From an uncultured Pelagibacteraceae bacterium (GTDB taxonomy: Bacteria > Pseudomonadota > Alphaproteobacteria > Pelagibacterales > Pelagibacteraceae): a stretch of DNA of 64,000 bases. Shown here piece by piece: positions 1 to 9,961 of this stretch (the first letter of the stretch is position 1; every line of letters starts with the position of its first letter). The translations under genes and the position numbers were made by a program. The notes under the pieces are model-generated. The model was given only the letters and a program-made list of their open reading frames with translations, had not been told where the DNA came from and searched no databases. The stretch spans positions 21,643-85,642 of the forward strand of contig CACHWJ010000004.1 of NCBI GenBank assembly GCA_902583635.1. The letters are read 5' to 3'.

Positions 1-2300
1 GCAATTGCTGCACCAGCCCATTGTTCAGTTGTTGAAACTACATTAACATTTAATTCAGGCCAAACAAGTTGTAGATAATACTCTAAATGTGAAAGGACAT
101 TGGCAGCTTGAGCTGTAGTAGTTGTCATATGATAATGATTTTCAGAAATTCTAGTTGTTGTTCCATCATCCATGACTATCCCATCTTCTCTAAGCATCAC
201 TCCATATCTTGCTTTACCAACTGGCAACTTTAACCAAGCATTTGTGTAAACTCTATTTAGCAGTTCTGCAGCATCAGGACCTTTGATATCAATTTTTCCT
301 AACGTGGTAACATCGCAAACACCAACATTCGTTCTAACATTTTTAGCTTCACGCTTAGATGCTTCAAAAAGAGTTTCGCTTCCTTGTTGATAATATCTTG
401 GTCTTAACCAAACTCCAGCATCAACAAATACTGCATTATTTTTTTCATGCCATGAATGCATAGGGGATTTACGAGTAGGTTTAGAATGTTGTCCAACTTC
501 TCTTCCTACAATTGCTCCAATAGATATTGGAGTGTATGGAGGTCTAAAAGTAGTATGACCTACTGCAGGTACAACTTTATTTTCAATATCTGAAACTAAT
601 TGTAGTCCATTCAAATTGCTTGTTTTACCTTGGTCGGTTGCCATTCCTAAAGTTGTGTATCTTTTAACATGCTCTATTGATCGATACCCTTCCTTTAAAG
701 CTATTTCGATATCTGAAACAGCAACATCATTTTGAAAATCTAAAAATCTCTTATAACTTTTTCCTTTAGGCAGGGGCACACACCAAAACTTATCATGTTG
801 AGAAGATTTTTTTTCAACTACATTTGGAAAAGAAATTTTATTATCGTTGTTTGTAATCTTTTTCGATAAATCTTGGCCAGCTATAAACGAATCTTTTAAC
901 GTTTCTTCTAATGTAAAAATCCCATTAGCAGCACCTAAGGTTGTTTCTTTCTGCTTAGATGTCCCAGGCACAAAGGCGTCAATTTCTTCCTTAAATTTAG
1001 TTTTATTTCCTGATTGTGAAGCTAGATGAATAGTTGGCGTCCAAAAACCTGAAACACAAATACAATCACACTTAATATTTTCTAGTGTTCCAAGTTGCTT
1101 TTTATCATCTGAAATTTTTGCTATATCTGCTGAACTTACTTTTTTGTATCCCTGTGCGGCAACAACAACATGCGAAAATTTTATTTTAATACCAAGATTA
1201 ATTGCTTCATCAATTATTTCTGATTGTGGATTAACTCTAGAGTCTAAAATAATTGGATTGACTCCATTTTTTTTAAATTCAATTGCTGTCTCATATCCAC
1301 TGTCATTATTTGTAAAAACTAACGGATTTTTACCGACTAACACTCCGTAAACTTTTAAATATTCTTTTGCTGCTGAGGACAACATCACGCCAGGAGTATC
1401 ATTATTCCCAAAAACCAGTGGTCTTTCAATTGATCCTGAAGAAATTAAAACCTCTTTTGCCCTAATATACCAAAGTCTTTGTTTTGGATGATATTTTTTT
1501 GTTTTTGGTAGATGATCGCTAACTTTTTCTGACATCACTAACATATTATGATCATAGTACCCAAAAACTTGAGATCTGTTTTTAACAACCACATTTGGCA
1601 TTTCTTTTAATTCAGAAATAATACTGTTTGCCCAATCCTCACCTGATTGATTTCCAATATTTACATCACTAGTTAACAGAGATCCTCCAAATCTTGGTTT
1701 ATCTTCAGCTAAGATTACTCTTGCACCATTTTTTGCAGCGGCATAAGCACTTGCTAAACCGGATGGACCAGAACCAGCAATTAATAAGTCACAATACTCA
1801 TATTTATGTTCATATCTCTCTTTATCATGTTTTGTAGAAGCAACACCTAAGCCTGCAGCTTTTCTAATAAAAGGTTCATAAACTCGATACCAAAAACTTT
1901 TAGGCCACATGAATGTCTTATAATAAAATCCTGCAGGTAAAAAAATTTTTAAAAAGTTATTTATTGCACCAATATCAAAATTTACACTTGGCCAACAATT
2001 TACACTTTTGGCTTCTAGTCCTTCAAAAAGCTCTTGCTCAGTAGCTTTAATATTTGGCTCTGTCTCATTATTTCTATAAAGTTGAACGATCGCATAAGGC
2101 TCATCTACCCCAGCTCCAAAAAACCCTCTTGGTCTATGATATTTAAAGCTTCTACCCACTAAATGTACTCCATTAGCAATTAAAGCAGATGCTAAAGTAT
2201 CTCCCTCGTAACCATAGTATTTTTTTCCGTTAAATTTAAATGATAATTTTTTATCTCTATTAATTAGACCACCATTTTCTAATCTAAATTTTTGAGTCAT
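1..2300 (-). CDS. soxA: Sarcosine oxidase alpha subunit (or N-methylglutamate dehydrogenase C), 3' end outside window
   Basis: The frame is open from the ATG at 2300 to the window edge, about 766 codons of a family usually near 970-1000 residues, so the C-terminus is missing. The N-terminus has a ferredoxin-like fold segment without the iron-sulfur cysteines, as in heterotetrameric sarcosine oxidases. A Rossmann nucleotide-binding motif (GSGPSG) lies near residue 170. The last part seen is a GcvT/aminomethyltransferase-like domain that would bind tetrahydrofolate. The family oxidises sarcosine to glycine and passes the methyl group to THF as 5,10-methylene-THF. The start codon follows the soxD stop directly (TAAATG), so the subunits are translated in series. 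The N-methylglutamate dehydrogenase subunit MgdC is a close relative, and the methylamine genes further right keep that alternative open. Confidence 0.9.
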   Translation of the reverse strand, partial: MTQKFRLENGGLINRDKKLSFKFNGKKYYGYEGDTLASALIANGVHLVGRSFKYHRPRGFFGAGVDEPYAIVQLYRNNETEPNIKATEQELFEGLEAKSVNCWPSVNFDIGAINNFLKIFLPAGFYYKTFMWPKSFWYRVYEPFIRKAAGLGVASTKHDKERYEHKYEYCDLLIAGSGPSGLASAYAAAKNGARVILAEDKPRFGGSLLTSDVNIGNQSGEDWANSIISELKEMPNVVVKNRSQVFGYYDHNMLVMSEKVSDHLPKTKKYHPKQRLWYIRAKEVLISSGSIERPLVFGNNDTPGVMLSSAAKEYLKVYGVLVGKNPLVFTNNDSGYETAIEFKKNGVNPIILDSRVNPQSEIIDEAINLGIKIKFSHVVVAAQGYKKVSSADIAKISDDKKQLGTLENIKCDCICVSGFWTPTIHLASQSGNKTKFKEEIDAFVPGTSKQKETTLGAANGIFTLEETLKDSFIAGQDLSKKITNNDNKISFPNVVEKKSSQHDKFWCVPLPKGKSYKRFLDFQNDVAVSDIEIALKEGYRSIEHVKRYTTLGMATDQGKTSNLNGLQLVSDIENKVVPAVGHTTFRPPYTPISIGAIVGREVGQHSKPTRKSPMHSWHEKNNAVFVDAGVWLRPRYYQQGSETLFEASKREAKNVRTNVGVCDVTTLGKIDIKGPDAAELLNRVYTNAWLKLPVGKARYGVMLREDGIVMDDGTTTRISENHYHMTTTTAQAANVLSHLEYYLQLVWPELNVNVVSTTEQWAGAAI

Positions 2301-2570
2301 TTAAGAAATTTCCTCATCAGCTTTATATGTATTAAATATTTCATGAGTAGCAGTGTCTCTTTCCACCTTAATCCATTGTCTACATCCAGATAAATGCTGC
2401 CACAACTCTAAGTGCTTACCTCTTAAACTTTTTCGATTATAAACAAAGTTATCCCATTCTTCATCAGAGATTTCTTTATTAAGCTCAGGTCTTTTTACAC
2501 TAGCATCCCCACCATAAGAAAATTCATTTTGTGATCTCATCCCACAATGCGGGCATTTAATGTGAAGCAT
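2301..2570 (-). CDS. soxD: Sarcosine oxidase delta subunit
   Basis: This 89-residue protein has the SoxD zinc-site pattern: Cys6 and Cys9 in CPHC, then His59 and Cys63 in HLSGC. The delta subunit is a small zinc-binding structural part of the cytoplasmic alpha-beta-gamma-delta complex. The gene sits between soxB and soxA with no spacer on either side (TAAATG at both joins), the usual soxBDA order. The gamma subunit gene would be expected beyond the left edge. By sequence alone it could equally be MgdB of an N-methylglutamate dehydrogenase. Confidence 0.93.
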   Translation of the reverse strand: MLHIKCPHCGMRSQNEFSYGGDASVKRPELNKEISDEEWDNFVYNRKSLRGKHLELWQHLSGCRQWIKVERDTATHEIFNTYKADEEIS

Positions 2571-3827
2571 TTAAGATATCCAGGTCTTAGTACCAAGTCC
2601 CTTTTCATCAATTAAGTATCCAGTACTAAATCGATTTAGACTAAATCCAGCATTCAGTTCGTGAACTCTATCTTGAGCGATTGTATGAGCGAATGTCCAA
2701 CCTGAAGCTGGCGTTGCTTTAAAACCACCATAACACCAACCACAGTTTAAATACAAACCATCAATATGTGTTTTATCTATAATAGGTGAACCATCCATTG
2801 ACATATCCATTATACCACCCCAAGTTCTAAGCATTTTCAATTTGCTTAAAAAAGGCATCATGGCAATTCCTTCTGTTAAAACATGTTGAAGAGTTGGTAA
2901 ATTTCCCCTTTGAGCGTAACTATTATACCCATCAAGGTCTCCACCCATTACCATTTCTCCTTTATCAGATTGACTTATGTAAAAATGACCTGCACCAAAA
3001 GTTACTACTCTATCTAAAATTGGTTTAACAGGCTCTGATACACATGCTTGAAGAAGGTGAGTTTCTATTGGCAAAGTCATATTTAACTTTTCAGCTAAAA
3101 TATTTGTGCTTCCAGCAACACATAATCCAACTTTTTTAGTTTTTATATTTCCTCGAGATGTTCTTATGCCATTAATCTTACCTGCTGTAATATCAAAACC
3201 AGTTACTTCACAATTTTGAATTATATCAACACCCATAGAGTCTGCTTGACGTGCGTAACCCCAAGCAACTGCATCGTGTCTTGCTGTACCTGCACTTGGC
3301 TGCATTAATCCACCAAAAATTGGAAACCTTACATTTTCTGAAAAGTCAGCCATTGGAATTATTTCTTTCACTTGTTCACGGTTTAACAAAACAGCATCAA
3401 TTCCATTTAATCTCATCGAATTTCCTCGTCTTGCGTAGGTATTCATTTGTGCATCTGAGTGTGCAAGATTAATAATTCCTCTAGGTGAGAACATCACATT
3501 ATAATTTAAATCCTGGCTCATTTTTCTCCACAGATCCATTCCAAATTCACTGAAGAGTGCGTTCTCATCATGCATATAGTTTGATCTAATTATCGTTGTA
3601 TTTCTTCCAACGTTTCCTCCACCTATCCAGCCTTTTTCGATAATTGCAACTTTTGTAATATTATGTTCTTTTGCAAGGTAATATGCAGTGGCAAGTCCAT
3701 GGCCTCCACCACCAATAATAACTACATCATATTCCTCTTTTGGGGTTGGATCCTTCCAAGCTAAATCCCAGTTTTCATGATTAGAAAATGCGTTTTTAAC
3801 TAAATTAAATATGGAGTATTTTTGCAT
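2571..3827 (-). CDS. soxB: Sarcosine oxidase beta subunit, FAD/FMN flavoprotein
   Basis: This 418-residue DAO-family flavoprotein has the FAD dinucleotide motif GGGGHG at residues 39-44. The conserved NVGRNTTIIRSNY block follows at about 72-84. A histidine in the ARHDAVAWG block (His184) matches the position that carries covalent FMN in characterised heterotetrameric sarcosine oxidases. The beta subunit is where the secondary amine is oxidised. It is the first gene of the operon (soxB-soxD-soxA) and is divergent from fhs across 128 bases, an arrangement that puts methylene-THF production beside formyl-THF to formate conversion. MgdA of N-methylglutamate dehydrogenase is a close homologue, so the substrate (sarcosine or N-methylglutamate) is not settled by sequence. 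Confidence 0.92.
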   Translation of the reverse strand: MQKYSIFNLVKNAFSNHENWDLAWKDPTPKEEYDVVIIGGGGHGLATAYYLAKEHNITKVAIIEKGWIGGGNVGRNTTIIRSNYMHDENALFSEFGMDLWRKMSQDLNYNVMFSPRGIINLAHSDAQMNTYARRGNSMRLNGIDAVLLNREQVKEIIPMADFSENVRFPIFGGLMQPSAGTARHDAVAWGYARQADSMGVDIIQNCEVTGFDITAGKINGIRTSRGNIKTKKVGLCVAGSTNILAEKLNMTLPIETHLLQACVSEPVKPILDRVVTFGAGHFYISQSDKGEMVMGGDLDGYNSYAQRGNLPTLQHVLTEGIAMMPFLSKLKMLRTWGGIMDMSMDGSPIIDKTHIDGLYLNCGWCYGGFKATPASGWTFAHTIAQDRVHELNAGFSLNRFSTGYLIDEKGLGTKTWIS

Positions 3828-3955
3828 TAATTAATTTTATAACAAAGAATATAAATAGTTCTTATTTTTTTTATATATATTTTTTAGAAGTTTCCAAATA
3901 TGACAAAAAAGGATAAGAAGTCTGCAACGATAACATATTATTTATAGGATTAATA

Positions 3956-5641
3956 ATGAGTGATGTTAAATCAGATATCCAAATAGCTCGAGAAGCAAAA
4001 ATGCAGCCTATAAATGAGGTATTAGCAAAGATAAATGTTCCAGATGAGAGTACTGCTTTCAGTCCAATGGGAAGACACATTGCAAAAATTAACCTGGAGT
4101 ATTTAGACACATTAAAAGATAAACCAGAAGGGAAACTAATTTTAGTAACTGCAATTACACCTACACCTGCTGGTGAAGGTAAAACCACTACTTCAGTTGG
4201 TTTAACTGATGGATTAAATAAAATTGGAAAAAAATCTATAGTCTGCTTAAGAGAACCAAGTCTTGGGCCTTCATTTGGGATGAAAGGTGGTGCTGCTGGA
4301 GGAGGTTATGCTCAAGTTGTTCCAATGGAGCAAATTAATTTACATTTTACTGGAGATTTTCATGCAATTACATCAGCTCATAATTTATTATCAGCATTAA
4401 TCGACAATCATATCTATTGGGGTAACAAATTAGGTATAGATGTAAGACGGATTGTTTGGAAAAGAGTTATGGATATGAATGACCGTTCATTAAGATCAAT
4501 AAATATAAATTTAGGAGGAGTAGCAAATGGTTTTCCTAGGGAAGACGGATTTGATATTACCGTTGCTTCAGAAATCATGGCAATTTTCTGCTTATCAAAT
4601 GATTTGGACGATTTAGAAAAAAGAATTGGCAATATTACAATTGCTTATACAAGAGATAAGAAACCAGTTTACGCGAAAGACTTGAAAGCACATGGTCCAA
4701 TGACTGTATTATTAAAAGATGCGATCAGACCAAATGTAACTCAAACATTAGAAAATAATCCTGCAATTATTCATGGTGGTCCTTTTGCAAATATTGCACA
4801 TGGATGTAACTCCGTTATAGCAACTAAAACTGGATTAAAACTTGCAGACTATGTTGTAACAGAAGCAGGTTTTGGTGCAGACCTTGGGGCAGAAAAGTTT
4901 TTAGATATTAAGTGCAGAAAATCTAAATTAAAACCGAGTTGTGTTGTCATCGTAGCAACAATTAGAGCTTTAAAAATGCATGGTGGTGTTGCAAAAGATG
5001 ACTTAAAAAATGAAAATGTTGATGCTTTAAAAAAAGGTCTGGTGAATCTTGAAAGACACATAGAAAATGTAAAAAAATTTGGATTACCTGTTGCGATTGC
5101 GGTTAATCATTTTATTAAAGATACAGATAGTGAAGTTAAAACTTTAATTGATTTTTGTGAAAACTTAGGGGTTAAAGCAAGTTTATGTACTCACTGGGCA
5201 AATGGTGGTGAAGGGACAAAAGAATTAGCAGCACACGTTGCTGATTTGTGTGAAAAAAAAGATGCCAGGTTTAATTTTCTTTATGAAAGTAAAACACCTC
5301 TGTTTAAAAAGATTGAGACAATTGCAAAAGAAATTTATAGAGCCGATGAAGTGATTGCTGATACAAGAATAAGAGATCAATTAAAAGGTTTTGAGGAGGC
5401 AGGCTATGGAGAATTGCCAATTTGTGTAGCAAAAACACAATACAGTTTTTCAACTGATCCAAATCTTAAAGGTGCACCAACAGGTCATGTTTTGCCTGTA
5501 AGAGAAATAAGACTTTCGTCAGGTGCTGAATTTATTGTTGTTGTTTGTGGAGCAATTATGACTATGCCGGGACTACCTCGTGTCCCTGCAGCAGACTCTA
5601 TAAAACTAAATGATAAGGGTGATATCGAAGGATTATTCTAA
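3956..5641 (+). CDS. fhs: Formate-tetrahydrofolate ligase
   Basis: The 561-residue product matches the full length of formyl-THF synthetase. It has the family P-loop ([11 protein letters not shown], residues 68-78), the glycine-rich [13 protein letters not shown] block and the C-terminal [11 protein letters not shown] block. It interconverts formate, THF and ATP with 10-formyl-THF. In methylotrophic SAR11 metabolism the reverse direction is favoured, releasing formate and gaining ATP from methyl groups. Its placement between the sox operon and the tmm/tdm cluster fits that role. The 3' end overlaps the convergent amidotransferase gene by nine bases. Confidence 0.97.
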   Translation: MSDVKSDIQIAREAKMQPINEVLAKINVPDESTAFSPMGRHIAKINLEYLDTLKDKPEGKLILVTAITPTPAGEGKTTTSVGLTDGLNKIGKKSIVCLREPSLGPSFGMKGGAAGGGYAQVVPMEQINLHFTGDFHAITSAHNLLSALIDNHIYWGNKLGIDVRRIVWKRVMDMNDRSLRSININLGGVANGFPREDGFDITVASEIMAIFCLSNDLDDLEKRIGNITIAYTRDKKPVYAKDLKAHGPMTVLLKDAIRPNVTQTLENNPAIIHGGPFANIAHGCNSVIATKTGLKLADYVVTEAGFGADLGAEKFLDIKCRKSKLKPSCVVIVATIRALKMHGGVAKDDLKNENVDALKKGLVNLERHIENVKKFGLPVAIAVNHFIKDTDSEVKTLIDFCENLGVKASLCTHWANGGEGTKELAAHVADLCEKKDARFNFLYESKTPLFKKIETIAKEIYRADEVIADTRIRDQLKGFEEAGYGELPICVAKTQYSFSTDPNLKGAPTGHVLPVREIRLSSGAEFIVVVCGAIMTMPGLPRVPAADSIKLNDKGDIEGLF

Positions 5642-6421
5642 ATTAAGGTAATTTAACCAATTTTCTAATTCCCTCATCCTAGAAATTTTATCAAGCTTCT
5701 TATTTTCACTTTCAATATGTTGTATGTGATTGTTAATTTCCTTCTCGTCACTAAAAGCTTCTTTTTTTAGTAGCTTCTCTTTTCTAAAAACAATAATGTT
5801 AATCATTTTGTTATAAGTAATTTCTGGATGATATTGAAGCCCCCAGATATCACAATCATTTACTTTAAAGTTTAAACCTTGAACTTTATTAATTGGATTT
5901 GAAGCTAATAATACAGAATTTTGTGGCATGGTAACTACTTCATCAAAATTAAAAGCAGGTGTATTAAATTTTTTTTTTTTATTTTTGTAAAGTGGATGGT
6001 TTAATCCCCTTTCATTTATTTCAATATCAACTGCAATTCCTTTATGTGAACCTTTAGTGCCTTTTTTGACCTCGCCTCCTGCAGCTGTGACAGCTACTTG
6101 CATACCCCAACATATTGCTAAGATTTTTTTGATTTTTTTTTGACATTCTTTCATAAACTGAATCTGTCTTCTGATTTCAGGAGTGTCGTTATAAATATTT
6201 AAGCTACTACCACCCCAAATAAGTCCATCATAACTGTTCAGATCGTCTATATTTTTAAATATATTTTCATCTGATGAAGGATTAACAACATCTGTAGTTA
6301 AATCTTTTGTGAAAAAACTAAGACTATCCCTCAAACTTTCAGTATGTGTTTGAATACCTGCAGATGAAAAATGTTGATTTTCTTCTCTCAAATTTCCTTC
6401 AACAATTAATATTTTTTTCAT
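5633..6421 (-). CDS. Class I glutamine amidotransferase-like protein
   Basis: This 262-residue protein has the class I amidotransferase triad: nucleophile Cys104 in ICWGMQ, with His198 and Glu200 in QYHPE. It resembles stand-alone GMP-synthase-type amidotransferase domains. There is no fused synthetase domain, so it may be a gamma-glutamyl hydrolase or may deliver ammonia to another protein. The start overlaps the stop of the alcohol dehydrogenase by one base (TAATG), so the two are co-translated. Neighbouring methylamine genes make a gamma-glutamyl compound a reasonable substrate, but that is inference from position only. Confidence 0.8.
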   Translation of the reverse strand: MKKILIVEGNLREENQHFSSAGIQTHTESLRDSLSFFTKDLTTDVVNPSSDENIFKNIDDLNSYDGLIWGGSSLNIYNDTPEIRRQIQFMKECQKKIKKILAICWGMQVAVTAAGGEVKKGTKGSHKGIAVDIEINERGLNHPLYKNKKKKFNTPAFNFDEVVTMPQNSVLLASNPINKVQGLNFKVNDCDIWGLQYHPEITYNKMINIIVFRKEKLLKKEAFSDEKEINNHIQHIESENKKLDKISRMRELENWLNYLNLE

Positions 6422-7578
6422 TAAAACAAATTTCCAGAAATGCTTTTTTCATACATTTCTTTCAAATCCTTTTGATTAATTTTTTTTGGGTTTCCTACAG
6501 TAGATGGATCTTCAAAAGCCATTAAAGAAAGTTCATCAAGATTAATATTATTACAGTCCATCACATCTGATAATTTATGAGGTATATTTAAATCTTTTCT
6601 TAAATCTAAAATCCATTCTAAAAAACTATCAAAACTTTTATTTACATTTAAATAATCACAAATTTCTAATATCTTGTGTTCTATTTCACTTTTATTAAAT
6701 GACAATACATATGGCATAAATATTGCATTTGATAAACCATGATGAATGTTAAACTTTGAGTTAACTGGATGACTTAAAGAATGAATAGCACCAAGGCCTT
6801 TTTGGAATGCAGTTGAGCCCATCGATGAAGCCGAGAGTAAACTCATTCTTGCTTCAATGTTTTTTCCATCTTTATAGGCAGTAATTAAATATTTTTTAAT
6901 TAATTTAATACCTTCAATTGCAATACCATTTGCCATTGGATGAAAACCTGGTGTACAAAACGCCTCAAGATTATGTGCTAGTGCATCCATGCCAGTAGCT
7001 GCTGTTAATCTAGGCGAAAGATCTAGAGTTAAAACTGGATCTAAAATAACAATTGATGGCAACATCTTTGGATGAAAAATAATTTTTTTAACAGCTGTAT
7101 CTTTATTTATAATTGCTGAAGCCCGTCCAGTTTCAGAGCCTGTTCCAGCAGTTGTAGGTATTGCTATAATACTTGGAATTTTAGAGCTTTCAGCTCTTTT
7201 CCAATAGTCTCCAATATCCTCAAAATCCCAAATTGGCCTTTCTTGACCACACATAAATGCTATTGCCTTACCAACATCAAGTGCACTTCCACCACCAATT
7301 GCTATTACACCGTCGCAATTAGATTTGTTATAGACTTTTACACCTTCATCTACATTTTGACCTATTGGATTTCCTGAAAAGTTTGAAAAAATTTCCAAAT
7401 TATTAAATTTTTTTTTTAAATTCTGTAATATACGTTTAATCATATCAAGATTAATTAAATCTTTATCAGTAACGAATAATGGATTTGATATTTTTAGATC
7501 TTGGCAGGCATCAACTAAATCATTGATCCTATTTTTGCCTACCCACATCAAAGTTGGGTAATTCCAATTATGTTTCAT
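6421..7578 (-). CDS. Iron-containing alcohol dehydrogenase
   Basis: This 385-residue group III alcohol dehydrogenase has the NAD-binding GGGSALDVGKA motif from about residue 95. The likely iron ligands are Asp198 and His202 (GMDALAHNLE), His266 (GAIHSLSHP) and His280 (NIHHGLSNA). All four metal positions are present, so an active enzyme is expected. It reversibly oxidises an alcohol with NAD. A SAR11 enzyme of this family has been proposed to oxidise methanol, and the fhs, sox and tmm neighbours would fit formaldehyde or methanol turnover, but the substrate is not readable here. It is divergent from tmm across 77 bases. Confidence 0.9.
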   Translation of the reverse strand: MKHNWNYPTLMWVGKNRINDLVDACQDLKISNPLFVTDKDLINLDMIKRILQNLKKKFNNLEIFSNFSGNPIGQNVDEGVKVYNKSNCDGVIAIGGGSALDVGKAIAFMCGQERPIWDFEDIGDYWKRAESSKIPSIIAIPTTAGTGSETGRASAIINKDTAVKKIIFHPKMLPSIVILDPVLTLDLSPRLTAATGMDALAHNLEAFCTPGFHPMANGIAIEGIKLIKKYLITAYKDGKNIEARMSLLSASSMGSTAFQKGLGAIHSLSHPVNSKFNIHHGLSNAIFMPYVLSFNKSEIEHKILEICDYLNVNKSFDSFLEWILDLRKDLNIPHKLSDVMDCNNINLDELSLMAFEDPSTVGNPKKINQKDLKEMYEKSISGNLF

Positions 7579-7655
7579 AGTAAATAAAAAATTTATTTTT
7601 CTTTTTTTTGTAAGTAAGATATATTTATAGAATTATTAATGATAGGAAAATTTAG

Positions 7656-8987
7656 ATGTCTAAAGTAGCAATTATAGGTGCGGGTCCATGTGGTCTTTCG
7701 ATGTTAAGAGCATTTGAACATTTGGAAAATAAAGGTGAAAAAATACCTGAAATAGTTTGTTTCGAAAAACAAGATAACTGGGGTGGCCTTTGGAATTATA
7801 GCTGGAGAACAGGTTCTGACCAATATGGAGATCCAGTACCAAACAGCATGTACAGATATTTATGGTCAAACGGTCCTAAAGAATGTTTGGAATTTGCTGA
7901 TTATTCTTTTGATGACCACTTTGGTAAACCAATACCATCTTTTCCTCCTAGAGAAGTTCTATATGACTATATAGTTGGACGAGTAAGCAAAGGTAATTTA
8001 AAACATAAAATTAAATTTAATACTCGAGTTACAAATACCTCATTCAAAAATGACAAGTTTGAAATTAGCTATCAAGATAAAGCTAATAATAAAATTTTAA
8101 CTGAAAATTTTGATTATTTGGTTATTTCGACTGGTCATTTTTCTGTTCCTTTTATCCCAGAATATAAGGGGATGAATTCCTTTCCTGGAAGAATTATGCA
8201 TTCTCACGACTTTAGAGATGCCGAAGAATTCAGAGATAAAAATGTAATTGTTCTTGGCAGTAGCTATTCTGCAGAAGATGTTGCGCTACAGTGTAATAAA
8301 TATGGAGCTAAAAGTGTTACTATTGGTTATAGACACAATCCAATGGGATTTAAATGGCCCAAAGGTATGAAAGAAGTTCATTACTTAGATAAACTTGATG
8401 GTAAAAATGCAATATTCAAAGATGGAACAAAACAAGAGGCAGATGTCATAATTTTATGCACTGGTTATCTACATCATTTCCCATTTTTAGATGAAAGTTT
8501 AAAATTAAAAACTCATAATAGATTATACCCACCAAAATTATACAAGGGGGTAGTATGGCAAGATAATCATAAAATTTTATATTTAGGAATGCAGGATCAA
8601 TTTCATACTTTTAATATGTTTGATTGCCAAGCTTGGTATGCAAGAGACGTTATTATGGGTAAGATTAAAATGCCTAGTAATGATGAAATAGAAAAGGACA
8701 TTAACAAGTGGGTTGGTATGGAAGAAAAATTAGAAAATCCAGATCAAATGATAGATTTTCAAACAGAATATACTAAAGAACTTCATGAAATGTCAGATTA
8801 TCCTAATATAGATTTTGAATTAATTAGAAAACATTTCAAAGAGTGGGAGCATCATAAAGTTGAAGATATTCTAACTTATAGAAATAAATCCTTTTCTTCA
8901 CCTGTGACTGGTTCCATTGCTCCAATCCATCATACGCCTTGGGAAAAAGCAATGGACGATTCTATGAAAACTTTTCTGAATAAATAA
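7656..8987 (+). CDS. tmm: Trimethylamine monooxygenase
   Basis: The 443-residue flavin-containing monooxygenase has an FAD motif GAGPCG (residues 8-13). It carries the FMO fingerprint F-x-G-x3-H-x3-F at residues 176-186 and a second dinucleotide motif starting at Gly201 (GSSYSA). Long blocks such as NMFDCQAWYARDVIMG and PIHHTPW match characterised bacterial Tmm, which oxidises trimethylamine to TMAO with NADPH and oxygen. It lies next to the TMAO importer and close to the TMAO demethylase, which supports the assignment over a generic FMO. It runs opposite to its neighbours and has its own short upstream region. Confidence 0.95.
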   Translation: MSKVAIIGAGPCGLSMLRAFEHLENKGEKIPEIVCFEKQDNWGGLWNYSWRTGSDQYGDPVPNSMYRYLWSNGPKECLEFADYSFDDHFGKPIPSFPPREVLYDYIVGRVSKGNLKHKIKFNTRVTNTSFKNDKFEISYQDKANNKILTENFDYLVISTGHFSVPFIPEYKGMNSFPGRIMHSHDFRDAEEFRDKNVIVLGSSYSAEDVALQCNKYGAKSVTIGYRHNPMGFKWPKGMKEVHYLDKLDGKNAIFKDGTKQEADVIILCTGYLHHFPFLDESLKLKTHNRLYPPKLYKGVVWQDNHKILYLGMQDQFHTFNMFDCQAWYARDVIMGKIKMPSNDEIEKDINKWVGMEEKLENPDQMIDFQTEYTKELHEMSDYPNIDFELIRKHFKEWEHHKVEDILTYRNKSFSSPVTGSIAPIHHTPWEKAMDDSMKTFLNK

Positions 8988-9004
8988 AATTTAATATTTT
9001 ATTT
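8982..9004. terminator. A/T-only inverted repeat between convergent tmm and gpsA-like genes
   Basis: Two perfect nine-base arms (8982-8990 and 8996-9004) flank a five-base loop and overlap both stop codons. On the plus strand a T-rich run follows. The stem is entirely A/T, so in such AT-rich DNA this is only a weak bidirectional terminator candidate. Confidence 0.3.
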
Positions 9005-9950
9005 TTAATTTTTTATTTTTTGTAATTGCATTTAATAATGCGATCATTAATGGAATTTTTTTAGGATTAATTTTCTTGAAAATATATGGAGCAATTTCAA
9101 AAGCAAGATCAGCTCCCTCAACTGTATCTTCTTTCATATATTTTCTCTTAGCTGATTTAAAAGTAAAACCTTTTCCAAGATATTCACCCATTTTACTATT
9201 TCTGCCACCAACTGCACTTACATAAAGATCTCCTATACCAGCAAGTCCATAAACAGTTTCCTTTTTCCCCTTAAAATGTTTAATTAAATAATCCATTTCA
9301 TTAATAGATTTTCTAAATAAAGCTGAAGATGTATTCTCACCTTGTCCTGATCCAATTATCATAGAATATATATTTTTAATAGCTGAAGAAAACTCTACAC
9401 CTCTAACATCAGTTGTATGTTCTGTCTTATAATACTTAGTGGATATTATCTTCCCAATATCTTTTGCTACCTTAATATTTTTATTCCCAATAACAGTGTA
9501 ACTCTTTATCTTTCGAGCAAGCTCTTTTGCTAAACACGGACCTTTTAAGACAGAAATATTTAGTTTATTGTTATTTTTAATAAGCTGTTCAGACATAGTA
9601 ATAATTCTTTTTGTTTTATCTAACTTTAGTCCTTTAGTAAGAACCAAAATAGGAGTTTTACTTTTAAGATGTGACAAATATTTACTAATTATTTCTATTC
9701 CTACAGAACTTACAGCTACAACTATAAGATCCCATTTTAAATTTAACATTTCAGGAACAAATTTTTTTGTTTTTATTTTTTTTGGTAAATTAATTTTTAA
9801 AGATGGATGAAACTTTTTTTTAAGATTTAATTTACTAATTAATTTAATATTATGTGGCTCAGAAAGTGTTACATGGTGTCTATTTTCAATTAAAGGAATA
9901 GAAAAAGCAGCTCCCATTGCTCCTGACCCTATAATCAAAATTTTTTTCAT
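8991..9950 (-). CDS. NAD(P)-dependent glycerol-3-phosphate dehydrogenase-like protein
   Basis: The 319-residue form starting at 9950 begins with MKKILIIGSGAMG, a Rossmann N-terminus. An in-frame upstream ATG at 10001 would run into tmoW and adds a non-family extension, so it was not used. The C-terminal half has the GpsA-type block around SAIKNIYSM (probable catalytic lysine) and SALFRKSINEM. The family reduces dihydroxyacetone phosphate to glycerol-3-phosphate. It starts 11 bases after the tmoW stop and is probably the last gene of the importer operon. It is a divergent family member and may not be the main GpsA of the cell. Confidence 0.75.
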   Translation of the reverse strand: MKKILIIGSGAMGAAFSIPLIENRHHVTLSEPHNIKLISKLNLKKKFHPSLKINLPKKIKTKKFVPEMLNLKWDLIVVAVSSVGIEIISKYLSHLKSKTPILVLTKGLKLDKTKRIITMSEQLIKNNNKLNISVLKGPCLAKELARKIKSYTVIGNKNIKVAKDIGKIISTKYYKTEHTTDVRGVEFSSAIKNIYSMIIGSGQGENTSSALFRKSINEMDYLIKHFKGKKETVYGLAGIGDLYVSAVGGRNSKMGEYLGKGFTFKSAKRKYMKEDTVEGADLAFEIAPYIFKKINPKKIPLMIALLNAITKNKKLKIKY

Positions 9951-9961
9951 TTTTAAAAAAA

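Noticed and set aside
3900-3947. 15-codon frame before fhs
   Set aside because: Lys/Thr-rich, with no ribosome site and no conserved feature seen.
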